Shown here one piece after another: positions 11,505 through 22,462 of a DNA stretch of 64,000 nucleotides. The position numbers were made by a program, and so were the translations under genes. The DNA is taken from assembly GCF_038502225.1 (NCBI RefSeq), contig NC_091374.1, forward strand, positions 2,101,909 through 2,165,908. Direction: 5' to 3'. The DNA is from Cherax quadricarinatus (lineage: Eukaryota; Arthropoda; Malacostraca; Decapoda; Parastacidae). The notes beneath the pieces were generated by a model. That model was not told where the DNA came from. It did no database searches and saw only the letters and a list, made by a program, of their open reading frames with translations. The first letter of the stretch is position 1. Every line of letters starts with the position of its first letter.

Positions 11505-12600
11505 CAGCAGTCATCTGACAGCTGAAGCATCCTGGATTTGACTCCTACACAACATTACTGTGAGGGCAGATGTGGGAGTAGCCAGCAGAGTCATCTGACA
11601 GGTGAAGCATCCTGGATTTGACTCCTGAGTCATCTGACAGCTGAAGCATCCTGGATTTGACTCCTACACAACATTACTGTGAGGGCAGATGTGGGAGTAG
11701 CCAGCAGAGTCATCTGACAGCTGAAGCATCCTGGATTTGACTCCTACACAACATTACTGTGAGGGCAGATGTGGGAGTAGCCAGCAGAGTCATCTGACAG
11801 CTGAAGCATCCTGGATTTGACTCCTACACAACATTACTGTGAGGGCAGATGTGGGAGTAGCCAGCAGAGTCATCTGACAGCTGAAGCATCCTGGATTTGA
11901 CTCCTACACAACATTACTGTGAGGGCAAATGTGGGAGTAGCCAGCAGAGTCATCTGACAGCTGAAGCATCCTGGATTTGACTCCTACACAACATTACTGT
12001 GAGGGCAGATGTGGGAGTAGCCAGCAGAGTCATCTGACAGCTGAAGCATCCTGGATTTGACTCCTACACAACATTACTGTGAGGGCAGATGTGGGAGTAG
12101 CCAGCAGAGTCATCTGACAGCTGAAGCATCCTGGATTTGACTCCTACACAACATTACTGTGAGGGCAGATGTGGGAGTAGCCAGCAGAGTCATCTGACAG
12201 CTGAAGCATCCTGGATTTGACTCCTACACAACATTACTGTGAGGGCAGATGTGGGAGTAGCCAGCAGAGTCATCTGACAGCTGAAGCATCCTGGATTTGA
12301 CTCCTACACAACATTACTGTGAGGGCAGATGTGGGAGTAGCCAGCAGAGTCATCTGACAGCTGAAGCATCCTGGATTTGACTCCTACACAACATTACTGT
12401 GAGGACAGATGTGGGAGTAGCCAGCAGAGTCATCTGACAGCTGAAGCATCCTGGATTTGACTCCTACACAACATTACTGTGAGGGCAGATGTGGGAGTAG
12501 CCAGCAGAGTCATCTGACAGCTGAAGCATCCTGGATTTGACTCCTACACAACATTACTGTGAGGGCAGATGTGGGAGTAGCCAGCAGAGTCATCTGACAA
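11505..12600 (+). repeat. 80-bp satellite derived from a SINE head
   Basis: About 13 units of 80 bp running GTGGGAGTAGCCAGCAGAGT, CATCTGACAGCTGAAGCATC, CTGGATTTGACTCCTACACA, ACATTACTGTGAGGGCAGAT. GGATTTGACTCC resembles a pol III B box. The copies are almost identical (single changes near 11928 and 12404). The final unit runs straight into a SINE body. Confidence 0.95.
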
Positions 12601-12722
12601 CTGAAACATCCTGGATTTGGCTCCTAGACAGGGAGATGTGTGTTGGAACACCTGTTGCCTCTAATCACCTAGCAGTAAATAGGTACCTGGGTGTTAGCCG
12701 ACTTTCATGGGTGTTTATTCTT
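12580..12722 (+). mobile_element. SINE body fragment at the end of the 80-bp array
   Basis: After a last diverged head unit (CATCCTGGATTTGGCTCCTA) comes GACAGGGAGATGTGTGTTGG, CACCTGTTGCC and CACCTAGCAGTAAATAGGTA then CCTGGGTGTTAG, a body typical of tRNA-derived SINEs in decapods. It indicates the parent of the 80-bp satellite. Confidence 0.75.
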
Positions 12723-12866
12723 GTGAAAATATGCAGTGTCTGGTATTATATAAGCTTGATCACTCAACATCGTCCTCTCCCTGATACCAGGGTACCATGC
12801 AATACCAGAGTACCATGCAATATATGATGAACAACGTGCAGGTGCAATACTTGCATTATCCTCACT

Positions 12867-12910
12867 GCTACAACGTTTCACCTGTTCAGTAGGCTTTTTC
12901 AGTCGAATAC
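12867..12910 (-). ncRNA. hammerhead-ribozyme-like motif, degenerate
   Basis: On the minus strand TATTCGACTGAAAAAGCC, then CTACTGAACAGG, then TGAAACGTTG. It matches the better copies at 56505 and 56935 but carries CTGAAAA where the hammerhead core needs CTGANGA, so it is probably inactive. The stem II pairing is also damaged. Confidence 0.4.
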
Positions 12911-12949
12911 ACAGGTGAATTTAAACTGGAGACATTGGAAGGAGAGGTG

Positions 12950-13140
12950 ATCTTCAGGTGTTCAGTCCCTTAACCTTGAAGTAGTTGTTCTGAAGTCTTC
13001 AGTCCCTTAACTTTGAAGAAGAATCCATCTTGAGGTTGTCAGTCCCTTAACTTTGAAGTAGAATCCATTTGGGGTTGTCAGTCCCTTAACTTTGAAGTAG
13101 AATCCATCTTGGGGTTGTCAGTCCCTCAGTCTTGATCAAT
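12950..13140. repeat. about 50-bp repeat with a GTCAGTCCCTTAAC core, four copies
   Basis: Units CAGTCCCTTAACTTTGAAGT then AGAATCCATCTTGGGGTTGT. The reverse complement of CAGTCCCTCAGTCTTG links it to the CTGAGGGACTG core of the 40-bp satellite. Confidence 0.8.
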
Positions 13141-13560
13141 GGAGACTATGGGACTGACCTCCCCAAAGTTAACTCTGCAGGTCAAATAGTATCCACGTGC
13201 CACTGTTGAATTAAGCAATAACAGTCAATTTTGCTGATCTGTTTATCTCAAACAGTAAGCTAGATATGCCCGTTATCTGTTAATGCTCCTGGGGATCATA
13301 ACCTGATCTGTAAACTACAATATACTGTATACTGCATAAATAGCAGTATACGCTTGGGTCATTAGGTTTGAAATCTGTCGACTGCATGAGGTTTAAAGTC
13401 CATCGACTAGATGAGGTCTAAAATCTGTCGACTACATGAGAGGTTTAAAGTCTGTCTACCACATGTTGCGACCGCAACTTAAACGTTAGAGTGGATAACT
13501 AAAACTTTCAGAACAAGAGATACTAAGCCAGTGATGACACTCTGGCTGTCACTTGTCCTT
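13140..13560. other. unique intronic spacer with a short about 34-bp repeat
   Basis: It holds three or four diverged units of GGTTTAAAATCTGTCGACTA (about 13365-13465). No gene is seen. Confidence 0.5.
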
Positions 13561-13571
13561 CCCAGGACAAG

Positions 13572-15885
13572 TGACTGCCAGTATCACTCCAGCAGTACCA
13601 CTCCAGCAGTACCACTCCTGCAGTACCACTCCAGGCAGTATCACTCCTGCAGTACCACTCCTGCAGTACCACTCCAGGCAGTATCACTCCAGCAGTACCA
13701 CTCCAGGCAGTATCACTCCAGCAGTACCACTCCAGGCAGTATCACTCCTGCAGTACCGCTCCAGCAGTACCACTCCAGGCAGTATCACTCCAGCAGTACC
13801 ACTCCAGCAGTACCACTCCAGGCAGTATCACTCCTGCAGTACCGCTCCAGCAGTACCACTCCAGCAGTACCACTCCAGGCAGTATCACTCCAGCAGTACC
13901 ACTCCAGCAGTACCACTCCAGGCATTATCACGCCAGCAGTACCACTCCAGGCAGTATCACTCCAGCAGTACCACTCCAGGCAGTACCACTCCAGAAGTAC
14001 CACTCCAGGCAGTATCACTCCAGCAGTACCACTCCAGGCAGTATCACTCCAGCAGTACCACTCCAGGCAGTATCACTCCAGCAGTACCACTCCAGGCAGT
14101 ATCACTCCAGCAGTACCACTCCAAGCAGTATCACTCCTGCAGTACCGCTCCAGCAGTACCACTCCAGGCAGTATCACTCCAGCAGTACCACTCCAGGCAG
14201 TATCACTCCAGCAGTACCACTCCAGGCAGTATCACTCCAGCAGTACCACTCCAGGCAGTATCACTCCAGCAGTACCACTCCAGGCAGTATCACTCCAGCA
14301 GTACCACTCCAGGCAGTATCACTCCAGCAGTACCACTCCAGGCAGTATCACTCCAGAAGTACCACTCCAGGCATTATCACGCCAGCAGTACCACTCCAGG
14401 CAGTATCACTCCAGCAGTACTACTCCAGGCAGTACCACTCCAGCAGTACCACTCCAGGCAGTATCACTCCAGCAGTACCACTCCAGGCAGTATCACTCCA
14501 GCAGTACTACTCCAGGCAGTACCACTCCAGAAGTACCACTCCAGGCAGTATCACTCCAGCAGTACCACTCCAGGCAGTATCACTCCAGCAGTACCACTCC
14601 AGGCAGTATCACTCCAGCAGTACTACTCCAGGCAGTACCAACCACACCGGCAGTACCACTCCAGGCAGTACCAACCACACCGGCAGTACCACTCCAGGCA
14701 GTACCAACCACACCGGCAGTACCACTCCAGGCAGTACCAACCACACCAGCAGTACCACTCCAGGCAGTACCAACCACACCAGCAGTACCACTCCAGGCAG
14801 TACCAACCACACCGGCAGTACCACTCCAGGCAGTACCAACCACATCAGCAGTACCACTCCAGGCAGTACCAACCACACCAGCAGTACCACTCCAGGCAGT
14901 ACCAACCACACCAGCAGTACCACTCCAGGCAGTACCAACCACACCAGCAGTACCACTCCAGGCAGTACCAACCACATCAGCAGTACCACTCCTGCAGTAC
15001 CACTCCAGCAGTACCACTCCAGGCAGTACCACTCCAGAAGTACCACTCCAGGCAGTACCAACCACACCGGCAGTACCACTCCAGGCAGTACCAACCACAC
15101 AGCAGTACCACTCCAGGCAGTACCAACCACACCAGCAGTACCACTCCAGGCAGTATCACTCCAGCAGTACCACTCCAGGCAGTACCACTCCAGGCAGTAC
15201 CACTCCAGGCAGTACCAACCACACCAGCAGTACCACTCCAGGCAGTACCAACCACACCGGCAGTACCACTCCAGGCAGTACCAACCACACAGCAGTACCA
15301 CTCCAGGCAGTACCAACCACACCAGCAGTACCACTCCAGGCAGTATCACTCCAGCAGTACCACTCCAGGCAGTACCACTCCAGGCAGTACCACTCCAGGC
15401 AGTACCAACCACACCAGCAGTACCACTCCAGGCAGTATCACTCCAGCAGTACCACTCCAGGCAGTACCACTCCAGCAGTACCACTCCTGCAGTACCACTC
15501 CAGCAGTACCACTCCAGGCAGTATCACTCCAGCAGTACCACTCCAGGCAGTACCACTCCAGCAGTACCACTCCAGCAGTACCACTCCAGCAGTACCACTC
15601 CAGGCAGTATCACTCCAACAGTACCACTCCAGGCAGTACCACTCCAGCAGTACCACTCCAGGCAGTATCACTCCAGAAGTACCACTCCAGGCAGTATCAC
15701 TCCAGCAGTACCACTCCAGGCAGTATCACTCCAGAAGTACCACTCCAGGCAGTATCACTCCAACAGTACCACTCCAGCAGTACCACTCCAGCAGTACCAC
15801 TCCTGCAGTACCACTCCTGCAGTATCACTCGTGCAGTACCACTCCTGCAGTATCACTCCTGCAGTACCACTCCAGGCTAGAGTGG
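13572..15885 (+). repeat. 14-bp-based satellite (CAGTACCACTCCAG)n
   Basis: Subunits of 14-15 bp alternate as CAGTACCACTCCAG and GCAGTATCACTCCA. In 14630-15420 a longer unit inserts CAACCACACC. Both strands carry long open frames (up to 837 codons plus-strand) because subunits lack stops. The proteins are pure repeat and overlap in several frames, so no gene is called. Confidence 0.95.
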
Positions 15886-16490
15886 TACTGCTGTGTATAT
15901 GACCCTCGTCAGGTTCCTGACTTACACAGTATAAAGTACCACTCCAGCAGTACCACTCGTGCAGTACCACTCCAGCAGTACCACTCCTGCAGTACCACTC
16001 GTGCAGTACCACTCCAGGCTAGAGTGGTACTGCTGTGTATATGACCCTCGTCAGGTTCCTGACTTACACAGTATAAAGTACCACTCCTGCAGTACCACTC
16101 CTGCAGTACCACTCCTGCAGTACCACTCCAGCAGTACCACTCCTGCAGTACCACTCCAGCAGTACCACTCCAGCAGTACCACTCCTGCAGTACCACTCCT
16201 GCAGTACCACTCGTGCAGTACCACTCCAGGCTAGAGTGGTACTGCTGTGTATATGACCCTCGTCAGGTTCCTGACTTACACAGTATAAAGTACCACTCCT
16301 GCAGTACCACTCGTGCAGTACCACTCCAGGCTAGAGTGGTACTGCTGTGTATATGACCCTCGTCAGGTTCCTGACTTACACAGTATAAAGTACCACTCCT
16401 GCAGTACCACTCGTGCAGTACCACTCCAGGCTAGAGTGGTACTGCTGTGTATATGACCCTCGTCAGGTTCCTGACTTACACAGTATAAAG
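15861..16490 (+). repeat. higher-order block with hairpin units
   Basis: Five copies of a segment with CCAGGCTAGAGTGGTACTGC, TGTGTATATGACCCTCGTCA, GGTTCCTGACTTACACAGTA, separated by runs of the 14-bp subunit. In each, GCAGTACCACTC and GAGTGGTACTGC form a perfect 12-bp inverted repeat around a 7-base loop (first at 15861-15891). Confidence 0.9.
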
Positions 16491-16560
16491 TCTTCACTTA
16501 TGTTAATAATGGTATAAAGTACCGACAAATTGATGATTACGACACATGTGCAACAGTTGT

Positions 16561-16602
16561 TGGAACATTTCGCCTGCACGGTGGACTTCTGCACTCAGAT
16601 AC
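16561..16602 (-). ncRNA. hammerhead-ribozyme-like motif, degenerate
   Basis: On the minus strand CTGAGTGCAGAAGTCCACC, then GTGCAGGCGAAATGTT and a downstream ACTGTTGCACATGTGTC shared with the copy at 56505. The core is damaged (GTGCAGA, GAAAT), so activity is unlikely. Confidence 0.35.
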
Positions 16603-16639
16603 AGAGGCAGCAGATGTGGTAGTGAGATGATGATGATGT

Positions 16640-17052
16640 GATCATGACGGTGTACACTGTGTGAACATCATGATGGTGTACACTGTGTGAACATCATGAT
16701 GGTGTACACTGTGTGAACATCATGATGGTGTACACTGTGTGAACATCATGACGGTGTACACTGTGTGAACATCATGATGGTGTACACTGTGTGAACATCA
16801 TGATGGTGTACACTGTGTGAACATCATGACGGTGTACACTGTGTGAACATCATGACGGTGTACACTGTGTGAACATCATGATGGTGTACACTGTGTGAAC
16901 ATCATGACGGTGTACACTGTGTGAACATCATGATGGTGTACACTGTGTGAACATCATGATGGTGTACACTGTGTGAACATCATGACGGTGTACACTGTGT
17001 GAACATCATGATGGTGTACACTGTGAACATCATGACGGTGTACACTGTGTGA
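16640..17052 (+). repeat. 26-bp minisatellite
   Basis: About 16 units of GTGTACACTGTGTGAACATC plus ATGAYG. The last units lead directly into a LINE fragment at about 17052. Confidence 0.95.
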
Positions 17053-17918
17053 ACAACACAGACACAGGGTGTGCAGGAGGTGAGACACAGGTCCTTGTTG
17101 TTAGGTACACCAACGTCAAAGACCTGGGAGTGATTATGTCGGAGGATCTCACCTTCAAGGACCATAACATTGTATCAATCGCATCTGCTAGAAAAATGAC
17201 AGGATGGATAATGAGAACCTTCAAAACTAGGGAGGCCAAGCCCATGATGACACTCTTCAGGTCACTTGTACTATCTAGGCTGGAATATTGCTGCACACTA
17301 ACAGCACCTTTCAAGGCAGGTGAAATTGCTGACCTAGAAAATGTACAGAGAACTTTCACGGCGCGCATAACGGAGATAAAACACCTCAATTACTGGGAGC
17401 GCTTGAGGTTCCTAAACCTGTATTCCCTGGAACGCAGGAGGGAGAGATACATGATTATATACACCTGGAAAATCCTAGAGGGACTAGTACCGAACTTGCA
17501 CACGAAAATCACTCACTACGAAAGCAAAAGACTTGGCAGACGATGCACCATCCCCCCAATGAAAAGCAGGGGTGTCACTAGCACGTTAAGAGACCGCGGG
17601 GGCGTTGACCCCCGGAACTCTCTCCAGGTAAACTCCAGGTAATACAATAAGTGTCAGGGGCCTGAGACTGTTCAACTGCCTCCCAGCACACATAAGGGGG
17701 ATTACCAACAGACCCCTGGCAGTCTTCAAGCTGGCACTGGACAAGCACCTAAAGTCAGTTCCTGATCAGCCGGGCTGTGGCTCGTACGTTGGTTTGCATG
17801 CAGCCAGCAGCAACAGCCTGGTTGATCAGGCTCTGATCCACCAGGAGGCCTGGTCACAGACCGGGCCGCGGGGGCGTTGACCCCCGGAACTCTCTCCAGG
17901 TAAACTCCAGGTAAACAC
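17052..17918 (+). mobile_element. LINE C-terminal region and 3' end (GVDPRNSLQV family)
   Basis: The translation gives the post-catalytic part of a Jockey/CR1-type reverse transcriptase: VKDLGVIMSEDLTFKDH, LVLSRLEYCCTLTAPF, ADLENVQRTFTARITEI, YWERLRFLNLYSLERRRERY. After a short insertion at about 17593 the frame resumes as RGLRLFNCLPAHIRGITNRP, LAVFKLALDKHLKSV and SLVDQALIHQEAWSQTG, ending at TGA near 17879. The 3' tail is GTTGACCCCCGGAACTCTCT with CCAGGTAAA repeats. It is 5'-truncated in the 26-bp satellite. Confidence 0.88.
17593..17641 (+). repeat. internal copy of the LINE's own 3' tail
   Basis: About 48 bases (GCGGGGGCGTTGACCCCCGG through the two CCAGGTAA steps) are the same as the element's terminus at 17868-17914. 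They sit in the middle of its coding sequence, between STLRD and NTISVRGL, and cause a premature stop. Confidence 0.8.
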
Positions 17919-17979
17919 TGTTTGGGGGTGGAACAGGTCCTGGACCAGACGGTGGCTGGCTGCACCCACCCATACCACA

Positions 17980-18080
17980 CCACCCACACACACACACACA
18001 CCATCCACACCACACCACCCATTCACACCACACCACCCACCCACACAACCCACATCACCCACACAACACCACCCACCTTC
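17980..18080. repeat. CACACC-rich simple sequence
   Basis: A degenerate CCACACCACACCACCCACAC run. 18090-18530 is otherwise unique apart from a TATCCCAGGGTATACCAGAG-type short repeat at about 18285-18395. No gene is seen. Confidence 0.7.
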
Positions 18081-18529
18081 CATCAGGAGAGAGTGAGTTC
18101 ACGCTCCTGGAAAACCTCTTGATCCAAGAAACTGGAACGACCCTTCCTAACCACACAAACTCCACCATCAACAACAGGGGAGCCACACTCAGGACATACA
18201 AAATACACGTCTGAGACGAGAAAGCCACATGGATAAACAGCCACGTCAGCCAAAGGAACGTGAGGTATCTCAGGGTTTTCTAATATATCCCAGAGTATCA
18301 TAGGGTATACCAGAGTATCCCAGGGTATTCTAGGGTATCCCAGGTATCCTATGGTATCCCAGGGTATACCAGAGTGTCCTAGGGTATCCCAAGGTAGGAG
18401 GGAGTACTGGAGGGAGCAATGGCAGTACACAGTTTTAAAATAAGGTACAGCACGATAGGAAAATTGATTGTTAAAACCAGGATCTATGACTCGACCCCCA
18501 CCACACTCTTCTAAGTGCCTACATTCATA

Positions 18530-19185
18530 CACATACATACATTTATACAAGCGTACATATACAATAAATAAATATATACAGTATATACATATAGTATACA
18601 TGCATATATACACTATACATACAGTATACATACATATAGTATGCATACATTATACATACATATAGTATACATACATATTGTATACATACATACAGTATAC
18701 ATAGTATACATACATACAGTATACATATAGTATACATACATACATATAGTATACATACATACAGTATACATATAGTATACATACATACAGTATACATATA
18801 GTATACATACATACAGTATACATATAGTATACATACATACAGTATACATATAGTATACATACATACATATAGTATACATATAGTATACATACATACAGTA
18901 TACATACATACATACATACAGTATACATATAGTATACATACATACATACAGTATACATATAGTATACATACATACAGTATACATACATACAATATACATA
19001 TAGTATACATACATACATATAGTATACATACAGTATACATACATACAGTATACATACATACAGTATACATATAGTATACATACATACAGTATACATATAG
19101 TATACATACATACAGTATACATACATACAATATACATATAGTATACATACATACATATAGTATACATACAGTATACATACAAACT
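18530..19185. repeat. AT-rich minisatellite (TATACATACATACAG)n
   Basis: Units TATACATACATACAGTATAC and ATATAG in irregular order. On the minus strand all three frames are open (MYVYCMYTIC-type), which is expected from the stop-free repeat. Confidence 0.95.
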
Positions 19186-19189
19186 GATA

Positions 19190-19710
19190 ATAGTAAGTCA
19201 ATCACAAGAGGTTGTGTTCAGTGTTGGTAACAAAACAATACTGAGACAATGGAACAATAACAGATGTTCACAAACACTCGTCTACAACAACAACAACAAC
19301 AACAACAACACTTACCTTACCAACACAATACTATTGACGACAACAAAGACAGTGTATGTAGCTGCCTAGTACACACACACACACACACACACACATTTCT
19401 TCTATCCTAGATCCATCCAGTAACCTGCCTATCCCTCAACACAGTCAGTGGACCTCACATCCTCTACCTGTAATCACCTCTCTTAACAACCCCTTGTTTT
19501 ACCAGCTTCTTCTTACCATTCCTTCTAATTTCTAATTAGTGGTGTCCTTCTCTCACCACTCCATCTATGTTTCACTCCAGCTTCATCCACTCTGTCTCAT
19601 CCATCTCCAGCGACCTAACACTCCACATCACACACACTAAACACATGTATAACACCTGTGTATCTTCACTGCCTATCTTCTGCTTACCACAAACTATCAA
19701 CACAATACAA
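19190..19710. other. unique intronic sequence with small (CAA)n and (CA)n runs
   Basis: (CAA)n at about 19285-19310 and (CA)n at about 19373-19395. No coding exon was recognised. Confidence 0.5.
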
Positions 19711-19711
19711 A

Positions 19712-19862
19712 GGTGGTGTCAGACCATCAACCTGGCTTGTTTCTGACCAGAGACCATCAACCTGGCTTGTTTCTGACCAGAGACCATCAACCTGGCTTGT
19801 TTCTGACCAGAGACCATCAACCTGGCTTGTTTCTGACCAGAGACCATCAACCTGGGTTGTCT
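19712..19862 (+). repeat. 30-bp minisatellite, five copies
   Basis: Units GACCATCAACCTGGCTTGTT plus TCTGACCAGA, nearly perfect. Confidence 0.95.
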
Positions 19863-20136
19863 CTACTCTTCAACCACCACCGACATTGTCGTCTACCAGG
19901 AACTGTGCTGACACAGCACCTCAAATATCGTAACTTTGCGTCAACATAAATCTTAAGTAGGCGACGTTAAACGTCTTAAAGAAGGATTTACTAAGGAGCA
20001 AGTTACTCTAGAACAAATATGAACCACGAGAAATTATCTCTAATCTTTAAAAGAGAGGATATATATTTTTTCTCACCGACAGCTTAACTGCCTATAAAGT
20101 ATCTTAATGGTTAAGAGAGGTAACTAGGGAACGCCT

Positions 20137-20530
20137 ACTCCGTTACCACTACACTATAGTCACTACACCGTTACCACTACACTATAGTCACTACTCCGTT
20201 ACCACTACACTATAGTCACTACACCGTTACCACTACACTATAGTCACTACTCCGTTACCACTACACTATAGTCACTACTCCGTTACCACTACACTATAGT
20301 CACTACACCGTTACCACTACACTATAGTCACTACTCCGTTACCACTACACTATAGTCACTACTCCGTTACCACTACACTATAGTCACTACACCGTTACCA
20401 CTACACTATAGTCACTACACCGTTACCACTACACTATAGTCACTACACCGTTACCACTACACTACAGTCACTACACCGTTACCACTACACTACAGTCACT
20501 ACACCGTTACCACTACACTAGTCACTACAC
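20137..20530 (+). repeat. 28-bp minisatellite
   Basis: About 14 units of CCGTTACCACTACACTATAG plus TCACTACA/T. The stretch 19862-20137 before it is unique with no gene seen. Confidence 0.95.
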
Positions 20531-21660
20531 TTAAGGAATACCTTATACTTGATCCTCACTCAAGCAACACCTCACAGCCAAACAATCTCCAGCAGCAAAG
20601 GGTGTGGAACAAGGGTAGGTCTAAAAAGTCTGGAACAAGGACAGACCGAAGGGTATAGGCTGGTGGGTGAGGCCCTGACAGTAGGCTTATGGTGGGTGGA
20701 AAGGCCGTAGGCTGGAAATGAAGGAAGTCAGATGATGGGAATTAAGGGAAGGTAATCAGAGGTAAAACCCTGATGGGCATTGTCCGTCCTGTCACCGCTC
20801 AGAGGACGGAACTGTGACAGCCAGGTGACCATATATCTTCGCCCACTCTCCGCCCGCTCCTCTCCGCCCGTTTCTTCCTCTCCTCTACTTTCTCCTCTGT
20901 TTGCTGTCTCTTGTCACACAGGTGAGAGGTGATTAACAGCCTTCAGAATTATCTACCTATCCCGAGACACACACAAGCGAAAAGGCGGGGCCAGGAGCTG
21001 TGACTAGAACCCTGCAATCACAATTAGATGAGCACACCTACACTACTTATTTCTATAGGTCTTTGACTACCAAACACAGTACAGTACTGTGGGAACATAA
21101 CACAGCCATCAGTCAGTAACTACAGAGAGGCAGCTGTGAGGCGCCTGAGCAAAGCTCACACCTCTACAACACAAATGTCATCAAATATTTCTTAAGTTAT
21201 ACCATGAATTAAGAAAAGATCCTGGACTTCACCTTACGAAAACAGACAAAGCAAATGCGATAATAATTATGGTCAAGGTAGATTATAATGGAAAATAAGA
21301 TATTAGAAGACAGGGGAACTAACGTGGCAGTTAAAACACTGCCTGATCATCAACAACAATACTGTGTGTGACGATACCATCAAGACCCAGGTCAAGACAG
21401 GTCAGGTACTGAGGTCACCAGGCTTATCACTGGCCAGGGATACAAGTAGCAGCAGCAGCAGGAAGAGAAGCAGAAGGAACAGGAGCAGCAGAAGCAGAAA
21501 CAGCAGCAGGAGGAGGAGTGGGATAGATATGGAATAAAAGGAAGAGAAACAGGAAGAAAGGAAGGAGGAAGAGGATGATAAGTCAGAGTCAGTGACCTGC
21601 CACCAGACTGATCTTGTGACCTCAAAGTCCTGAAAACTATTCCTGCTGACACGACACTTA
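20530..21660. other. unique intronic sequence
   Basis: About 1.1 kb with no recognisable exon, except for a CA-family LINE tail at 20975-21035. A purine-rich GCAGCAGCAGGAAGAGAAGC stretch lies at about 21448-21560. Confidence 0.5.
20975..21035 (+). mobile_element. 3' tail of the CA-family LINE
   Basis: GGCGGGGCCAGGAGCTGTGA, CTAGAACCCTGCAATCACAA, TTAGATGAGCAC, preceded by a short (AC)n. Only the terminal 60 bp or so are present. Confidence 0.75.
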
Positions 21661-21669
21661 GACTCACTC

Positions 21670-21670
21670 A

Positions 21671-21710
<40 letters not shown>
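21670..21710. repeat. (CT)n tract
   Basis: About 20 CT repeats. (CA)n tracts follow at 21995-22075 inside otherwise unique sequence. Confidence 0.9.
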
Positions 21711-21713
<3 letters not shown>

Positions 21714-22462
21714 AGAAGCTGGTATAAGGGTATCAGCTTACTAACAACGCGTAACTTAGGTCTTTCAACCAAATACCTAAGTACCTTTGTGAAAAACTTG
21801 ACGAGTGGCGAATGTGAGCTGTCTGCCACCCACCTGCCGCTCACCCACCCATCTGCCGCCCACCTTCTAACACCCTGCCAGTTTACCACCCCCTGGATAG
21901 ATATGAGGTACACAATAGACTAGCCACTTCGAAGGTAAACTCTGATACCTAATTTCTAGCCTAAGAGTGTTATAGTGCGGTCCACACTGCGGTACACGCA
22001 CACACGCACACACACACACATACACAGTGCTGCACACACACACAGTGCGGCACACACACACACACACACAGTGTGTTACACACAGAGTGGATCCTCCGCC
22101 CTGCCTATACCTTGCACGGAACACACACACAGAACCCGCCCGCCCACACCCACGCCCACACCCACGTACTCACCCAACCCACACTGCTTCCCTCTCTCCC
22201 AACCCCCATTCCGTACCTCCTCCACTCACTCCACTCTCCCTGGCTCCACTCCATCTCCCATTTTTCTCAGTTCCCACGTAACTCTGATATTCAAACTCTA
22301 ATTCTCCTGTGTCCTCTTTGGCTCTCTCAATATTTCCTTGCTTAAGTTCGTCCACTTACTCTTTACCTTGTTCACTTAACGTCACTTAACGCCAGGATAA
22401 TGAACTTCGTCGACAAGTTCGCCGTTGCTCGCTATTTCTGTTTGTAAGTGGTTCTTGTAGTA

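Noticed and set aside
13531..16044. 837-codon open frame on the plus strand, rich in Ser, Thr, Gln and Tyr
   Set aside because: It is a translation of the 14-bp satellite. Equally long frames exist in other phases and on the opposite strand, and there is no promoter, splice or domain evidence.
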